Assembly (NCBI GenBank): GCA_001695595.3
Contig: MBPM02000137.1
Location: 57,057-121,056 of the forward strand
Length of the DNA: 64,000 nt
Reading direction: 5' to 3'
Source: Plasmopara viticola
Taxonomy: Eukaryota > Oomycota > Peronosporomycetes > Peronosporales > Peronosporaceae
Below, in pieces: positions 47,096-58,650 of the stretch (its first letter is position 1; each line of letters opens with the position of its first letter). The notes under the pieces are model-generated. The model made no database searches. It was not told the origin of the DNA and saw nothing but the letters and a program-made list of their open reading frames with translations. The position numbers were made by a program, and so were the translations under genes.

Positions 47096-47177
47096 GAAGT
47101 AATCTGGTGTACGTTGTGATGCATTGTTTGATGCGAATAGATTAGACAATGTATCACAACGAACCCCAAATTACTTC
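47096..47177. repeat. Hairpin between LINE ORF1 and ORF2
   Basis: Two 32-base arms (47096-47127 and 47146-47177) are reverse complements with about five mismatches and an 18-base loop. The hairpin lies after the ORF1 end and just before the endonuclease start at 47193. The corresponding region is deleted in the other two LINE copies here, so its conservation cannot be judged within the window. Confidence 0.75.
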
Positions 47178-47192
47178 TCAAACGATTTTAAC

Positions 47193-49720
47193 ATGGTGGG
47201 AATTCAAGAAACAAAATTTACAAGTAACCAGAGCTTTAAAAGAGCCCAATTTCACTGGAAAACAGCTTCCCAGCTAAACACCAGTTTTTGGTCTCACAAT
47301 AATATGAACACTTTTACAGGTCAAGCTGGTGTTGGTTTGTTATAAACATCTACTTGCCCTATCCGCAACCTTCAAGACGTTAAGCGCCGGCGCGTCACTT
47401 CTACGGACATCCTCTCCCGGGACCTCCTAATCCGGGAAATATTGACTCGGCTACAGCATACATTCACGTGCTATACGCCCCATTTCAGCCGGGACACCGG
47501 GCTGATTTTTTGGAAATTTGCCACGGCATTTTGAAGAAAACAGTCACCATATTGTTCTGGACGACTTTGTTACCGTCATTTCCAGTCAACTAGATTAGGC
47601 ACGACACGGCAATCGAAATCGTCTTCAAGGGCGCAATAAATTGCTCGACTGGATAAGTTCAATTCGTTTGGTCGACCCTTGGCGACTTCAAAACCCCCAT
47701 CTTCAACAATTTACAAGCCCCAACTCATGTTCATTGACTATATCTAGGGTTTAGGGTATACGAATCCTCTTCCCCGGTACCCTAACTACCCTGATGTTCA
47801 ATGGCCAACCACTTGACCCAATTAAACAAGGTGCGGGGGTCCGTCAAGGAGACCCATTATCGCCGGCATTATTTGTGCTCTTTATTGAGCCTTTGCTTAA
47901 TTTCCTTCGAGTTTGTCTTCAAAATTATGGTCTTAATAGTCAATCGTCCACTCACTCACTCAATTTGTGACTACAACTCACTCAATGATTCGACCCTTAC
48001 AGTTATTAGCTTTGCTGATGACTGCACCGAACTCCTTCATGATTTATGCCATACCAGTTACTTGTAAAAATTAGTAGGAAACTTTTTGAGGCCTCTGGTA
48101 TGAGTCGAAATACGTCTAAGACAGTAATGTTTCCCTTTCAACCTTGGACTGCGGAAAATGAGCCAACACGACAAAATCCCTTATCACTGGGAGTTGTTTT
48201 GGTAGACAATAATTCCTGCACCAATTTTCTGGGTATTTACAACGGACCAACTCTTTCAGACGCTAATCGACTCCAGCATCTAATCGTGTAAATGGAAAGC
48301 CGGTGTTCGCTTTGGCTTCACCGCGCAAGGACTTTACGGGGTCGAGTTGTTATTCTCCAACAAATAATTCTACCTGTACTATGGTACACGGCCAGTGTTT
48401 GTTATATTCCGTCCACCGGCTCTCAAGATCTATTTTCACGAATAATTTCACGCTTCATGTGTCGTTTTAAGTCTTCCAACGCACTGGCCCGCGATTGGTG
48501 GTTCCTCCCTAAAAGGCAAGGTGGATTAGGCTTAAAACCTATCTTAGACTCCATTGAGAGGCTTCAACTTCACATGCTATGTAAAGCGATTTGAGCTAAA
48601 AGGATGCCGGCTAATTTACCATCGTGGGCGGACCCAATTATTCGACTTTTCGATGAAGCAATTTCGCCTCGGGGACAAGACTATGATATTCTTTACGCCC
48701 CCATTTTTATTGGCCCGGTCCACGTGGTATCACACCGTTTCCATCGCTGGAAAAGTCTTGGGTCGTATTGGCACTTCGTACTTTTTACATGGCATACTCA
48801 ATTTAGCAAAAAACTTACAAGGCCTCAGGTCAAGTTTGACAGACTAACCATGCCCATTCTAAATAATGTAAATATTACCTACGGCAACTGTGGTAGAACT
48901 CTAGCCGGAGCTACAAGGTCACCGGGGTTAGTAAAATTACTAGCCGCCCAAGGAATTTTTAGGCCGGCGCAACTATACAAGGCTTGCCCAACACCTATTA
49001 CGGCTGCAAACCTTTCCCGTTTTTACGCCAATTTGGCTCGGGGCGGCTTGTCAGCGCGATTTCATGCAACAATTTCTTGGACAAAGTCATCTCTCTGCTG
49101 CGTTCACTAGACCCTTATCCAATAGGGCCTGGTCAAGTGCCAAAATTTTATGCCGCACATCACACCAGGACTTTTGATACTTATGAGATATCCGAGCTAA
49201 ATGTGACAAGAATTCGAAATTTTTTAATGAAAATTGATTCACCAGCATTGCCCCATTCTTGACTCGGCGTCTCAGGTAGACCTGATACGACTATGTGGGC
49301 ACGTGACTACAAATTGTGTCGACACGTCTTGCCAGTCTTCTCCGACCTTCTTTATCGACTCCAGCACAACGCTTTAAATCTCGATTATCGTCTTCAGCAT
49401 CTTACTGCTGCGGTTTCAACCTGTCATCATGGTTGCGGATTTCTGGAGACTGCCCCACACTTTTTTTGGTATTGCGAATTTGCGACTCAAGTTTGGACTA
49501 AGTGGCTCAATGCTTTTCAAGGCTTTTTTCGGGCCCCACTGGAATGGGAGTCAGTTCAATTTTTTAAACTTGAACCAACCGACCACGCCAAGTCACGTTA
49601 CAGTTATAGTTTATTTGTGATTTTCCACATTAGATAGTGGTTCTACGTTGCTTGGAATGCACAGGAATGATATCTGCTTTCATGAGATTCAAGCCAACAT
49701 CATCGAAGTTATCGCTCAAG
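47193..49720 (+). pseudogene. LINE ORF2 (endonuclease and reverse transcriptase), broken
   Basis: The start at 47193 reads MVGIQETKF, the conserved N-terminal motif of APE-type endonucleases. The endonuclease C-terminus is truncated at about 47744. RT pieces follow: GVRQGDPLSP-type sequence near 47835, VISFADDCTE at 48003-48030 with the catalytic aspartates intact, thumb region at 48292-48900, and the zinc finger CHHGCGFLETAPHFFWYC near 49420-49475. Several frame changes separate the pieces. An intact ORF2 would nick target DNA and reverse transcribe the LINE RNA there. Confidence 0.85.
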
Positions 49721-50009
49721 TCGAGGCTGTTATAGTGCTTCACATACAACACTTCTATCTAGACTTATGCTGCTAAAGTCTAGGCCATTCCAGTGCCAAA
49801 CTGCGGCAATTTCTTGAGCTGCTAGCCAGACTGAAATCCACCAGCAATTTACAGCTGAAAGTCCACAATGAAAACTTAGTGCAGCTAAATAGCGCTTCGG
49901 CACGTTCTCTTTGCGATAAAAATAAACTCGGAGCATTATTGCTAATTATGCCCTCAACGTTACCCTGGACCCATTTTAGCAGCCGCCACAATTGGGTCCA
50001 ATTCTAGCT

Positions 50010-50515
50010 GAGAGGATGACCCTTTTAGCTCCTTTGCTAGAAAACAAGAGTGGCTCGACACAAAAATGCTGTTTTCAAGCTGTGCTTTCGGCCTTTCGTT
50101 GTTCCGGCCTTAGCACCTTTTGAGCAATTTGGCATTTTTGGCCTTTTGTCTTCTAAGGGTTTTTTCCTCCTGAAATTAGTCGTAGCTGATATGCTAATTG
50201 CGCCTGTTTGGGGTAGAATACTGTCAAGTTAGCTAGCCTTGCAGCTTTCCGCCACCCTGTATTACAGTCTCTCCCAATTTGCATTGGGCTTCGCCAAGGT
50301 GTTGTCAACCCCTAATTAGGGGCTTCGCATACCGACGTCTTATAGCTAGGTATTGTAACAACTCTCTCACGACAGTGCCTTCGGTATTTGGCGCAAGCTA
50401 TCAACTTCTCGACTCCACAATTGTAATCCCCCCAATTAGCATCACCTGTCAGTTTTGTCCACGGTGGGATTCGATACCGACTTGGAGCAGAGGTAGTAAA
50501 ACCACTGCACCAAAA
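50010..50515 (-). repeat. SINE-like element B (tRNA-like head)
   Basis: On the minus strand TGGTGCAGTGG (50502-50512) fits the pol III A box exactly, and GGTATCGAATCCC (50466-50478) closely fits the B box, 23 bases further on. About 450 bp of non-coding DNA follow, up to the LINE end. Other copies lie at 21057-21520 and 60010-60530, all within the duplicated unit, so independent mobility is not shown. It could be antisense 3' UTR of the LINE. Confidence 0.45.
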
Positions 50516-50702
50516 AGTCCGTTTTGAAAACAACGGAATTTCAGTTCTTAGTTTGGATGCATTTTCGGCTCCCTATGTGACTGATAGTTTGTATGCCTGC
50601 CGTCCTCGATATACACTTTTAGCCTACTTTGGTATACTTCTAGAAACCACAACGGTAGCTAGGCAATTTGCTGGATAAAAGTGTAATGAAATTTGTTCAA
50701 CT
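50516..50702. other. Conserved upstream segment of effector copy 4
   Basis: Counterpart of 23159-23327 and 60533-60711. No gene is seen. It ends at the target site of the inverted SINE-like A element. Confidence 0.45.
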
Positions 50703-50714
50703 ATGTTTGTATCA

Positions 50715-51078
50715 CAAATCATAACGCAACTACCTTGCCAAAATCCTTTTCTTCGGAAAAAGTTGGGGTGACGCCCTCCTTCCAAGCGCGGGGGGCAAAT
50801 GCTTTCGCGCTTCGGGCAGGTGCTCCCGGGCATCTGCAGGTTTCTAACGAGTCTCACCCTCGACGCGACGGTCTCCAGCACCAGGGCGCCACCTGGGCTC
50901 TTACCAAATCAGAGCTAAACAAAATAATGGAAGACCCTCACACCTCGGTACTGGCTGCACTGCCCGCCGAACGAGACCCGACGTGTGCGGACACCACTCT
51001 ATGCCGTGGACTAGCCAGACTGAGCCTAGCACGTGCATAACTTGGCAACGCGATAACGTAATACAATACAACAAAACA
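50715..51078 (+). mobile_element. SINE-like element A, copy 3, inverted and longest
   Basis: This copy runs opposite to the other three: the TTGTA-type repeat, here as TACAA, is at the right edge. It is flanked by the perfect 12-bp duplication ATGTTTGTATCA at 50703-50714 and 51079-51090. At 364 bp it has about 40 bp more at its head (ATAACGCAACTACCTTGCC) than the others, which look truncated at TTTTCCGAAA. Opposite orientation plus its own duplication make it an independent insertion. Confidence 0.85.
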
Positions 51079-51090
51079 ATGTTTGTATCA

Positions 51091-51205
51091 ATATTGCTAT
51101 ATACCGATTTTTGCAGAATTTCATCCAATCAAATAGTTTCAAAGCTTTATTGAAAAAGAATTGATTGGCAACCGTTAACACTGCACATCTCCTGAAAGTG
51201 TCGCC
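51091..51205 (+). promoter_or_regulatory. Probable core promoter and 5' UTR of effector copy 4
   Basis: It carries the conserved TATTGCTATATACCG, a CCAATCA-like motif and GATTGGCAACCGTTAAC before the ATG, as at 23679-23802. The inverted SINE-like element ends about 127 bp before the start codon. Confidence 0.35.
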
Positions 51206-54200
51206 ATGCGCCTTCAACCCGCCACGATCCTAAATGCCGTTCTTTTGATGGAATACGTCCATGCTGTTTCAATCGCAAGGTCTTACCAGGCCGCACCCAA
51301 TGCCCATGACCTGCCACCTTTTACGGTGAATAATTGGCATGACGCTAAACGGTTCTTAAGAGCTCGTGCGGGTGTTGACGACGAAGCCAGGACGATAAAT
51401 CTCGCCGGACGATCGCCTGAATTGAATGAAGCTCTGGTAGGTGGTATTGATCCTGTTATGGATATCATCAACAACGTGAATATATTGCAAAACCTCGCCC
51501 CTGTCTTGAGTAATGAAGCTAAGGCAAGTCAGATCCCGTTTCCTGTAGGCAACAAAGATAAAGTGCACAAAGCACTCCTTCTGCTCTCGGGAAACTCGAA
51601 CTACCTGGATGCTGTCACCGGTCAGGCTCAGTCATTGCGGAACTATCTTAAATTACTCGAGACTGAGTCCGACCACTCGGCGCCAGCAGTTGTCGATGCG
51701 ATGGAAGCCATTCGTTCGGATTGGGATAAGTACAAGAAACTGCTCGATCACTTGAACTTTAAAAAGCAGAAAAATGTACTCAGGGAATGGCTTGGTGAAG
51801 GGTCGAATAGAGCTGACATGTTCAAACTGCTTACTTCAGACGTCAAAGAAGAAGATCTGTACAACGGCAAGTTGCTCGCGGCTTTCGATACATATGTTGA
51901 GATTTACAATACAAAGCACCCGACAGAGCGACTGAGTTTGCTGGCGGCACTCACCGTTTGCTTTGGCGATTTTCGCGTGGCGCAGATGATTGATACAGCC
52001 AAGTCGATGTCGGCTTTCAAAGAAATGGGAAAATCGGTAAAAAATCTTGAGAGTAGGCAAATCAAATACTGGGTTGACGCTCGTAAAACACCGGACGAGG
52101 TTGCTCAGCTATTGAGGATTGGGTCACCATTGTTAGAATCGTCTGAGATAGCGATGATCGGAAAATGGCTAAAGTTTATCCAAGAGCTGAGCAAGCATGA
52201 AAAAGAGACTTCTTTGTATCCGATCAAGACATTAAAAAGGCTTTACTCTCACTCCAGCCTAAACTTTGACATCAGGATTATAAAGTTTCTCACAAGCGAA
52301 TCAGACTTGGAAAAAGGCCCGGCCGAGCTATTGAGGGCTTGTCTGATGCGTCACTGGTTTAACAGCTTGAAGACCCCGGATCAACTTGAGACGCTTTTCA
52401 AGTCGAAGTCTTTCAAGTCCTTCGATGGCAAGGACCTCAACTTTGCTTCTTTATTGAAGCGGTACAAAAAACTGTACGATAAATTTGCTCCTTCATCGCA
52501 AAATTCATTTTATAGTGGGTTAAAAACTACTTCTGGTCTTAGGGACGAAAAGTGGTACAGCATAGCATTTGCTGAGCTGAGATCTATCATTTCTCAACAG
52601 AACGAGAATGAGCCTATTGAGAAACTGAGCTTGTTTGTGGCACTTACTCTTCGGTATGGAGATCGCGAAGCATCGACGATCATTGACAGTGTGATGAAAA
52701 TAGACGAGACGATGCAAATTGCCAAAGTATTGGAGACCGAGCAAATCCAGTTCTGGATCGACACTGGAAAGACTCCGGACGAAGTTTTCAAGCTGCTGGA
52801 TTTTAGAAGCCGGTCGTTGGGTTACAAGTGGGTGAAATTTTGCAACATCTTCAGTCTGCGTCATCCAAAGTTAGGAATGGACCCATTTAAACAATTAAGC
52901 AAATACTTCAGTGACGACGTGCTTGCCATGTTTGTCGTAATGGCAACATCAGAGAAGCTGGACAATGCTCAACGATATAAGGATACACTATTGCGGCGCT
53001 GGTTTGAAGAGATGAAGAACCCTGAGGAGCTCGAGACGCTGCTCAATCAAAACGAGAACAAGAAACGCTTCTTTGTACGTCTATTGAAAACGTACAGCGA
53101 ATTTCACACGAACCTTGGCTTTCCTTCTACGTCGACGGTCATCGTGCTCGTGATAAGGTCAACGTGCTCACATCCTCCAATAAGAAGATGAACCTGCACG
53201 ACGGCCGTGTGCTTGCTGCCATTAAAGCTTATGTCGAGGTCTACAACGAGGTAAACCCTAACAAGCCACTGAGCTTGCTTGCAGTACTCACGGCCCGACT
53301 CGGCTTTAAGGATGCGTCGACAGTAATTGGAGCAGCAAAAGCGCTGCCAGATCTTGCGAAAACCGCCAAGCAATTGGAGACGGAGCAGATCCAGTTCTGG
53401 ATGGACGTTGGAAGAAGCCCGGACCAAGTTTCTAAGTTGCTGAACTTTGATTCCAAAAGCCCAGATTCAGTCTATAAGTGGGTTGAATTTCACGACAGAT
53501 CCATATCACGTGACCCAAAATTAGCATTTGACCTATTTAAGCCGTTGAGGAAACACTTTAGTGATGATGAATTGGCCTTGTTTGTCGTGGAGGCTCAGCC
53601 CATAGATATGGTCAATGCCAAGCGACTGCAAAGTTTGCTGGTTTGGCGCTGGTTCGAGGAGATGAAAACTCCCGAGGAGGTCGAAGCGCAGCTCAATCGA
53701 AACGAGAAGAAGCACCTGTTTGTTTCTCTTCTGAAGACGTACAATGACTTTCACGAGAACCTTGGCCCGCTTTCTAAACCAGAAATCATCCGATTGGGAC
53801 ATTCTACCGGAGACATTACACCGGACATGCTTCATGTGCTTACCTCCACCGACGTTAAGATGAATCTGCACGACGGCTCGGTGCTTGCTGCCATCGACGC
53901 TTACATTCGTCTCTATAACAAGGCGAATACCAGAGAGCCACTGAGTTTGCTTGCAGCACTTACTGCTCGCTTGGGCCATCGTGATGCATCGACAGTGATT
54001 GAAGCAGCAAAAGCGGTACCGGATCTTGCGAGAACCGCCAAACAACTGGAGACCGAGCAGATGCAGTTTTGGGTGAATTCTGGGATGACTCCAAACCAGG
54101 TCATTGAGCTCTTAGATCCCAAGTCGCAAAGTCTGGCTATGATTTACAGGTACATAAAGTTTCTAGAAGTATTTAGCAAGCGTTCATCCGAGTCGTTGCT

Positions 54201-55626
54201 CGATCCGGTTGGACCTTTAAGGGCTCATTTCTCGGACCTCAAGCTGGCTACGTTTGCCGTTGAGGGAGTTGAAAAAAAATCGGACGATGCCGAGCGATTG
54301 CAAGCCATGCTGTTACGGTCTTGGTTTAATAACATGATGCCGTCTGAGGCAGTCGCCAAATTGCTTCATACAAACGGGGATAACCCAATTAATTTTGAGA
54401 ATCTTTTGAAGACGTACGAGAACTATCAGCGTTGGCATGGTCAACCTTCAAATCAAGATGTGATTACAAAAGAGTTTAAACAAAACGATATTACGAGTGG
54501 CCGTGCGTTCAGAGCATTTGAAGCTCACATCAACAAGTACAACGAGATGAATCCGATGGACCAAATGAGTATGATTGCCGTCCTCACCGCTCGCTTCGGG
54601 GATGAGAAGGCAGCACATGTGATTGAAGCGGCTACGCTTCATCACACGAGCAAGGATCTTGCGGAAAAGGTGAGAAGCATGCAGATGAAACAATGGCTTA
54701 GTGATAAGAAAGCACCGCTCGATGTCTTGAAGTGGACTGTCTCAGAAGACAAGGAGCATGTATTTCAGCACAAAGTGTTTGCGTGGCTTAAATACGTGAA
54801 TAATTATGAAAAGGCGAATCCGAATGAGGCAATATCCCTTTACTCTATCTTAGTTGCTCATTTTAGCGAGGAACTTGTGGATAAAGCGATATTTGCGAAA
54901 AAAGTTCCGAGAAAATGGGAGAAAGTCGCCGAGCGACTTCGCACAGAAATGGAACAATGGTGGCGGGATACCATGAAAAGTCCAAACGATATACTCAATG
55001 AGATGAAATTCAGTCTTAGAGATGCAAATGTGGTGACGGACAGGAAATTTAAAGCTTATATCAAGTATTCGTTTGAATATAGCGAATACAGCAATCTCAA
55101 CTTCAACCGCATGAGACAACCTGTGCTGGCAAGAATAACGCAACACCACACAATTGACAAAGTGACAGACGTCTTGATTCAGGCGAAGGGCGAAGAAAAA
55201 GCGAAGGTGACGTGGAAAATCAAGTCTGGCACGGCAATTGATCCACTGGAAATCTTTACACTTGGCTCGACCCAAGGAGACATTGGTCTGATCAATGCTT
55301 GGATTAGCTACATCTCTACGATCATTGACCCAACTTGTTTAATCCATGACGGCTGCGATGTGATCACCTTGTTGAAGAGCACCTTTACATTAGAGGAAGG
55401 ATTTGAGAAGCTCAAATGGGCAATGGAGGAGGAGGAAGCACTGGAGGACAACGCCGCAGTGTTGATTTACGAGATTTTCGACGAGTGGGCACATAATGAG
55501 GATTATTTAGAATATGCCAAAACCTTTTTCGAGACGATAGAGAAGAAGGACCCGACAAAGATGCTTAGCGATATGCTCGCTGACTACCGTAAGAAAAAAA
55601 AAGCGCTGCACGTTGAACTTGATTAA
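51206..55626 (+). pseudogene. Giant RXLR-LWY effector, copy 4 (type 2 end), one frameshift
   Basis: This copy is full length and close to the one at 23803, with signal peptide, a canonical RXLR motif (RFLR at residues 49-52), DDEAR and the whole LWY chain to ALHVELD. One base is missing near 53144 relative to copies 1 and 2. The first frame therefore ends at 53191 (661 aa), and the rest continues in the next frame (open from 53164 to 55626, 820 aa). The first product would still hold the signal peptide, RXLR and about five W motifs, so a shorter effector is conceivable. As everything else is open, an assembly error is a serious alternative to a true mutation. Confidence 0.88.
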
Positions 55627-56806
55627 ATATATATCTTTTTATAGTAGCCCGCAATGCTAAAAATTCCTTTAGAAAATGCAGGCTACTGTCTTTAACTCCA
55701 TGACGCCTTTCTTGGCTAATTTGCAGTACGAAATGTGGCCACTACGGTACGCTCACAGTAGCGACTTGATCTCCATGCGCGCTTTATAAGCACCCACATC
55801 ATACTTTCAAGCAATCCGATTCTTCGTGGCTCTCTCTAGTTACAAGCCTTAATAGTCAAAGTTGCAATAGAGGTAGTCAATAGGATAGTCAGAGTCGTAA
55901 ATAAATATTAAGGAAAGGACCGCCAAATCAGATTATCGTATACAAATAAGCTATCCATAAATGTAAATTTCGAGACTGCATTAGTCACGTCTATTAAATG
56001 TCAACAATCACTTGTTTTCATCTAAAATAAGACAGTTGATACAACAACAACACATGAAGCATACTGGCCATGTCTTTCCATTGAATTTTCTTTCACGTAA
56101 ATCGACTAACTTTGCAGAGCGCTCGTGTCCATTGTTTACATCCTCATAGCTAGAATAAGTGCACATTCGTGCGTTGAGCAAGTGTACACCAATCTACCAA
56201 AGTGCTTGCTATCAGAAAGCTGCTATCGCGTGTGTGTATCCTTCTAGTATTGCTGAGTTAGCAGCAAGAAAAGGGCTTTGGGATACTTAATGCGTATTGT
56301 GGCAAGAAGAAGGAGATGCATGACACATTTCACGTGCGTTACTAAAAGAAGTCTAGCATTGGTAAGAAGCAACAAAAATTACTTCTGACGCAATATGCAC
56401 CTTTGGCATGAAGAAGGCTATGCATGACGTAGTACGCTTACATGTACTTGTGACGCAGTTAACATGAGTGGCACCAAGAAAGCTGCGCGTAGCACAATAC
56501 GCATTTGTGGTATATGCATGAAAAACATCGCTTTGAGCAGAACCTTCAGCACGCGTATGAATACTTATAAGAGTGTTTTGCGTAAGTTAATGCTGTGGAC
56601 CGTCATTGAAGCTTGTAAATGATCACAAAGCTGGTCAAGCATAGGTTACCCTTTAGTTGGTAGCGAGCACTTATACTAAGATTCGATACGCGACTCTAAT
56701 TTTTGAAGCAAGTAATTCAGGCGTTATGACGGATTTTCCTAAAATTAGGTAGATAGAAGAAAGCCAGTAATTCGATTTATACATCGGAAGCATTAGCTCT
56801 CCAATG
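55627..56806. other. Gene-poor spacer, block 5 (truncated)
   Basis: Nearly identical to 28225-29420, downstream of the other type 2 effector, including the degenerate minisatellite near 56360-56515. No gene is seen. It stops abruptly at 56806, where LINE sequence begins. Confidence 0.6.
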
Positions 56807-56921
56807 TCATTTTGAAGAAAACAGTCACCATATTGTTCTGGAGGACTTTGTTACCGTCATTTCCAGTCAACTAGATCAGGCACGACACGGCAATCGAAAT
56901 CGTCTTCAAGGGCGCAATGAA

Positions 56922-58650
56922 TTGCTCGACTGGGTAAATTCAATTCGTTCGGTCGACCCTTGGCGACTTCAAAACCCCCATCTTCAACAATTTAATAGCC
57001 CCAACTCAAGTTCAAGAATTGACTATATCTTTTCAGCTCTCAACTTTTTCAAACGGATGTTAAAGATATTCACCACGACTTTAAATACTTGGCAGGAATT
57101 GGCGAACATACCGGAATTTCTTTTCAACTTGGCTGTTCAATCTTCGGACCGTCAAAAATGTCCCCATGGAAATGCCCAGTTTGGGTACTCCAGTTGCCTG
57201 AAGCCCAAGAGTATTTGCCCAAAACCTAAAATGAGCTAGCAGACTCTTTCTGGGCTCCTAATTGGAATTCCTACAATCCGGGATTCCTTTTGGATGAACA
57301 CAAACGAAACGATTCTATTTTTATAAGTGAGTTGTCCTGAAGAAAATAAATGAACGCATGCGGGTGCTTGAAAATCTTATCCTTAAAGTAAACGAACTTT
57401 AGCATCTGCACGCTCAGGAACCATCTAGTGCACATCCGGACCGTATTACTATTGCAAAAACCCAGCTTAAAGAAAAGCTGAATGAACAAAATTACTATTC
57501 GTCCAAGCGGAAATTTACCTCCGACTTGGAATCCACTGAACGCTGCTTTAAATAGGAATTTCAGACCGCCAGCCATTCTTCACAAGACCCCCATCCCGGT
57601 CGATTCAATCGAAGACTTAGAGTCGACTTGTTCCTCTTTTTTGTGCAACTGGTCTGGGATTTACTGTTCGCCTTCAAAGGAATTTGGCCATAGTAAACCA
57701 AAATGGGATCTTTTAAAATTAGTCCAAATTCTCCAAGACACTAAAGCCCGACTTACTTTGACGTATCAAGCTTTTTTGAACAGCCCCTTCACAGCTTTTA
57801 AACTTTATTGGGCACTAACACACACGACAATTGGAAAATTTCGGAACCGGACAGCCTTCCTGTTGAATACTTTAAGACAGATCTACCCCTCTGAAGCAGA
57901 ATATTCGAAGTTATATATGCTGCTCAATTTCAAAGGGGAAAAATGAATAAATTTTAGCGGAGGGTTCAGGTCTCGCTTCTTTATAAAAAAGGCGATCGGA
58001 AACTTTCCAGCAATTATCGACCAATTTCATTACTTAATGTGGACGCTAAAATCGGGCCCAAAATTTTGCCCCATAGGCTCGGCTTCGTATTGCAAAAATT
58101 ACTTCACCCGGGCCACTTTGGATTTGTACCGGGCCGGGATATTCGCCACGCCCATTTATGGTTTCAAGCCTTGACCCAATTATTTGGGAGTGGCAATTCC
58201 CCGGCTGGCGCCGTTCTACTAGATTTCGCTAAAGCCTTTGATAGTGTCGTATGGGACGCACTCGATATGGTTCTAATGCACTATGGATTTGGGGACCAAT
58301 TCCCCCGCTGGATACGAATCCTCTTCATGGGTACCCTAACTACCCTGATGTTCAATGGCCAATTACTTGACCCAATTAAACAAGGTGCGGGGGTCCGTCA
58401 AGAAGACCCATTATCGCCGGCATTATTTGTGCTCTTTATTGAGCCTTTGCTTAATTTCCTTCGAGTTTGTCTTCAAAATTATGGTCTTTAAAGTCAATCA
58501 ACCACTCACTCAATTAGTGATACTCACTCAATTTGTGACTCCGACTCACTCAATGATTCGACCCATACAGTTATTAGCTTTGCTGATGACTGCACCGACC
58601 TCCTTCATGATGTACGCCATACCAGTTACTTTTAAAAATCAGTAGGGAAC
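56922..58650 (+). pseudogene. LINE ORF2 endonuclease end and reverse transcriptase, broken
   Basis: 56922-57239 gives the endonuclease C-terminus. 57482-57946 gives the region before the RT. 58039-58491 gives the RT palm: GFVPGRDIRHAHLWFQAL, AVLLDFAKAFDSVVWDAL with the first catalytic aspartate, and GVRQEDPLSP, where the usual glycine is glutamate. FADD, with the other two aspartates, is at 58579-58590 in a shifted frame. Several stops and frameshifts separate the pieces. These motifs fix the element as an L1-like non-LTR retrotransposon. Confidence 0.88.

Larger units (their letters stand above)
45190..49990 (+). mobile_element. L1-like LINE, most complete copy, broken
   Basis: This copy keeps the full order of a two-ORF LINE: ORF1 (45300-46920), a spacer with a long hairpin (47096-47177), the APE-type endonuclease from 47193, the reverse transcriptase with FADD at 48011-48022, and the C-terminal zinc finger near 49430-49480. 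About 1.3 kb between endonuclease and reverse transcriptase is missing at 47745-47757 (compare 57035-58313), replaced by telomere-like TAGGGTTTAGGGT. Frameshifts and stops elsewhere make it non-functional. Its left flank equals that of the copy at 19450, so both derive from one insertion duplicated with the surrounding DNA. Confidence 0.88.

Noticed and set aside
47745..47757. A telomere or chromosome end.
   Set aside because: Fewer than two TTTAGGG units lie inside a LINE with sequence continuing normally on both sides.
50440..50515. A true tRNA gene on the minus strand.
   Set aside because: A and B boxes are present, but no acceptor stem, anticodon arm or complete cloverleaf can be drawn, so only a tRNA-like promoter was called.
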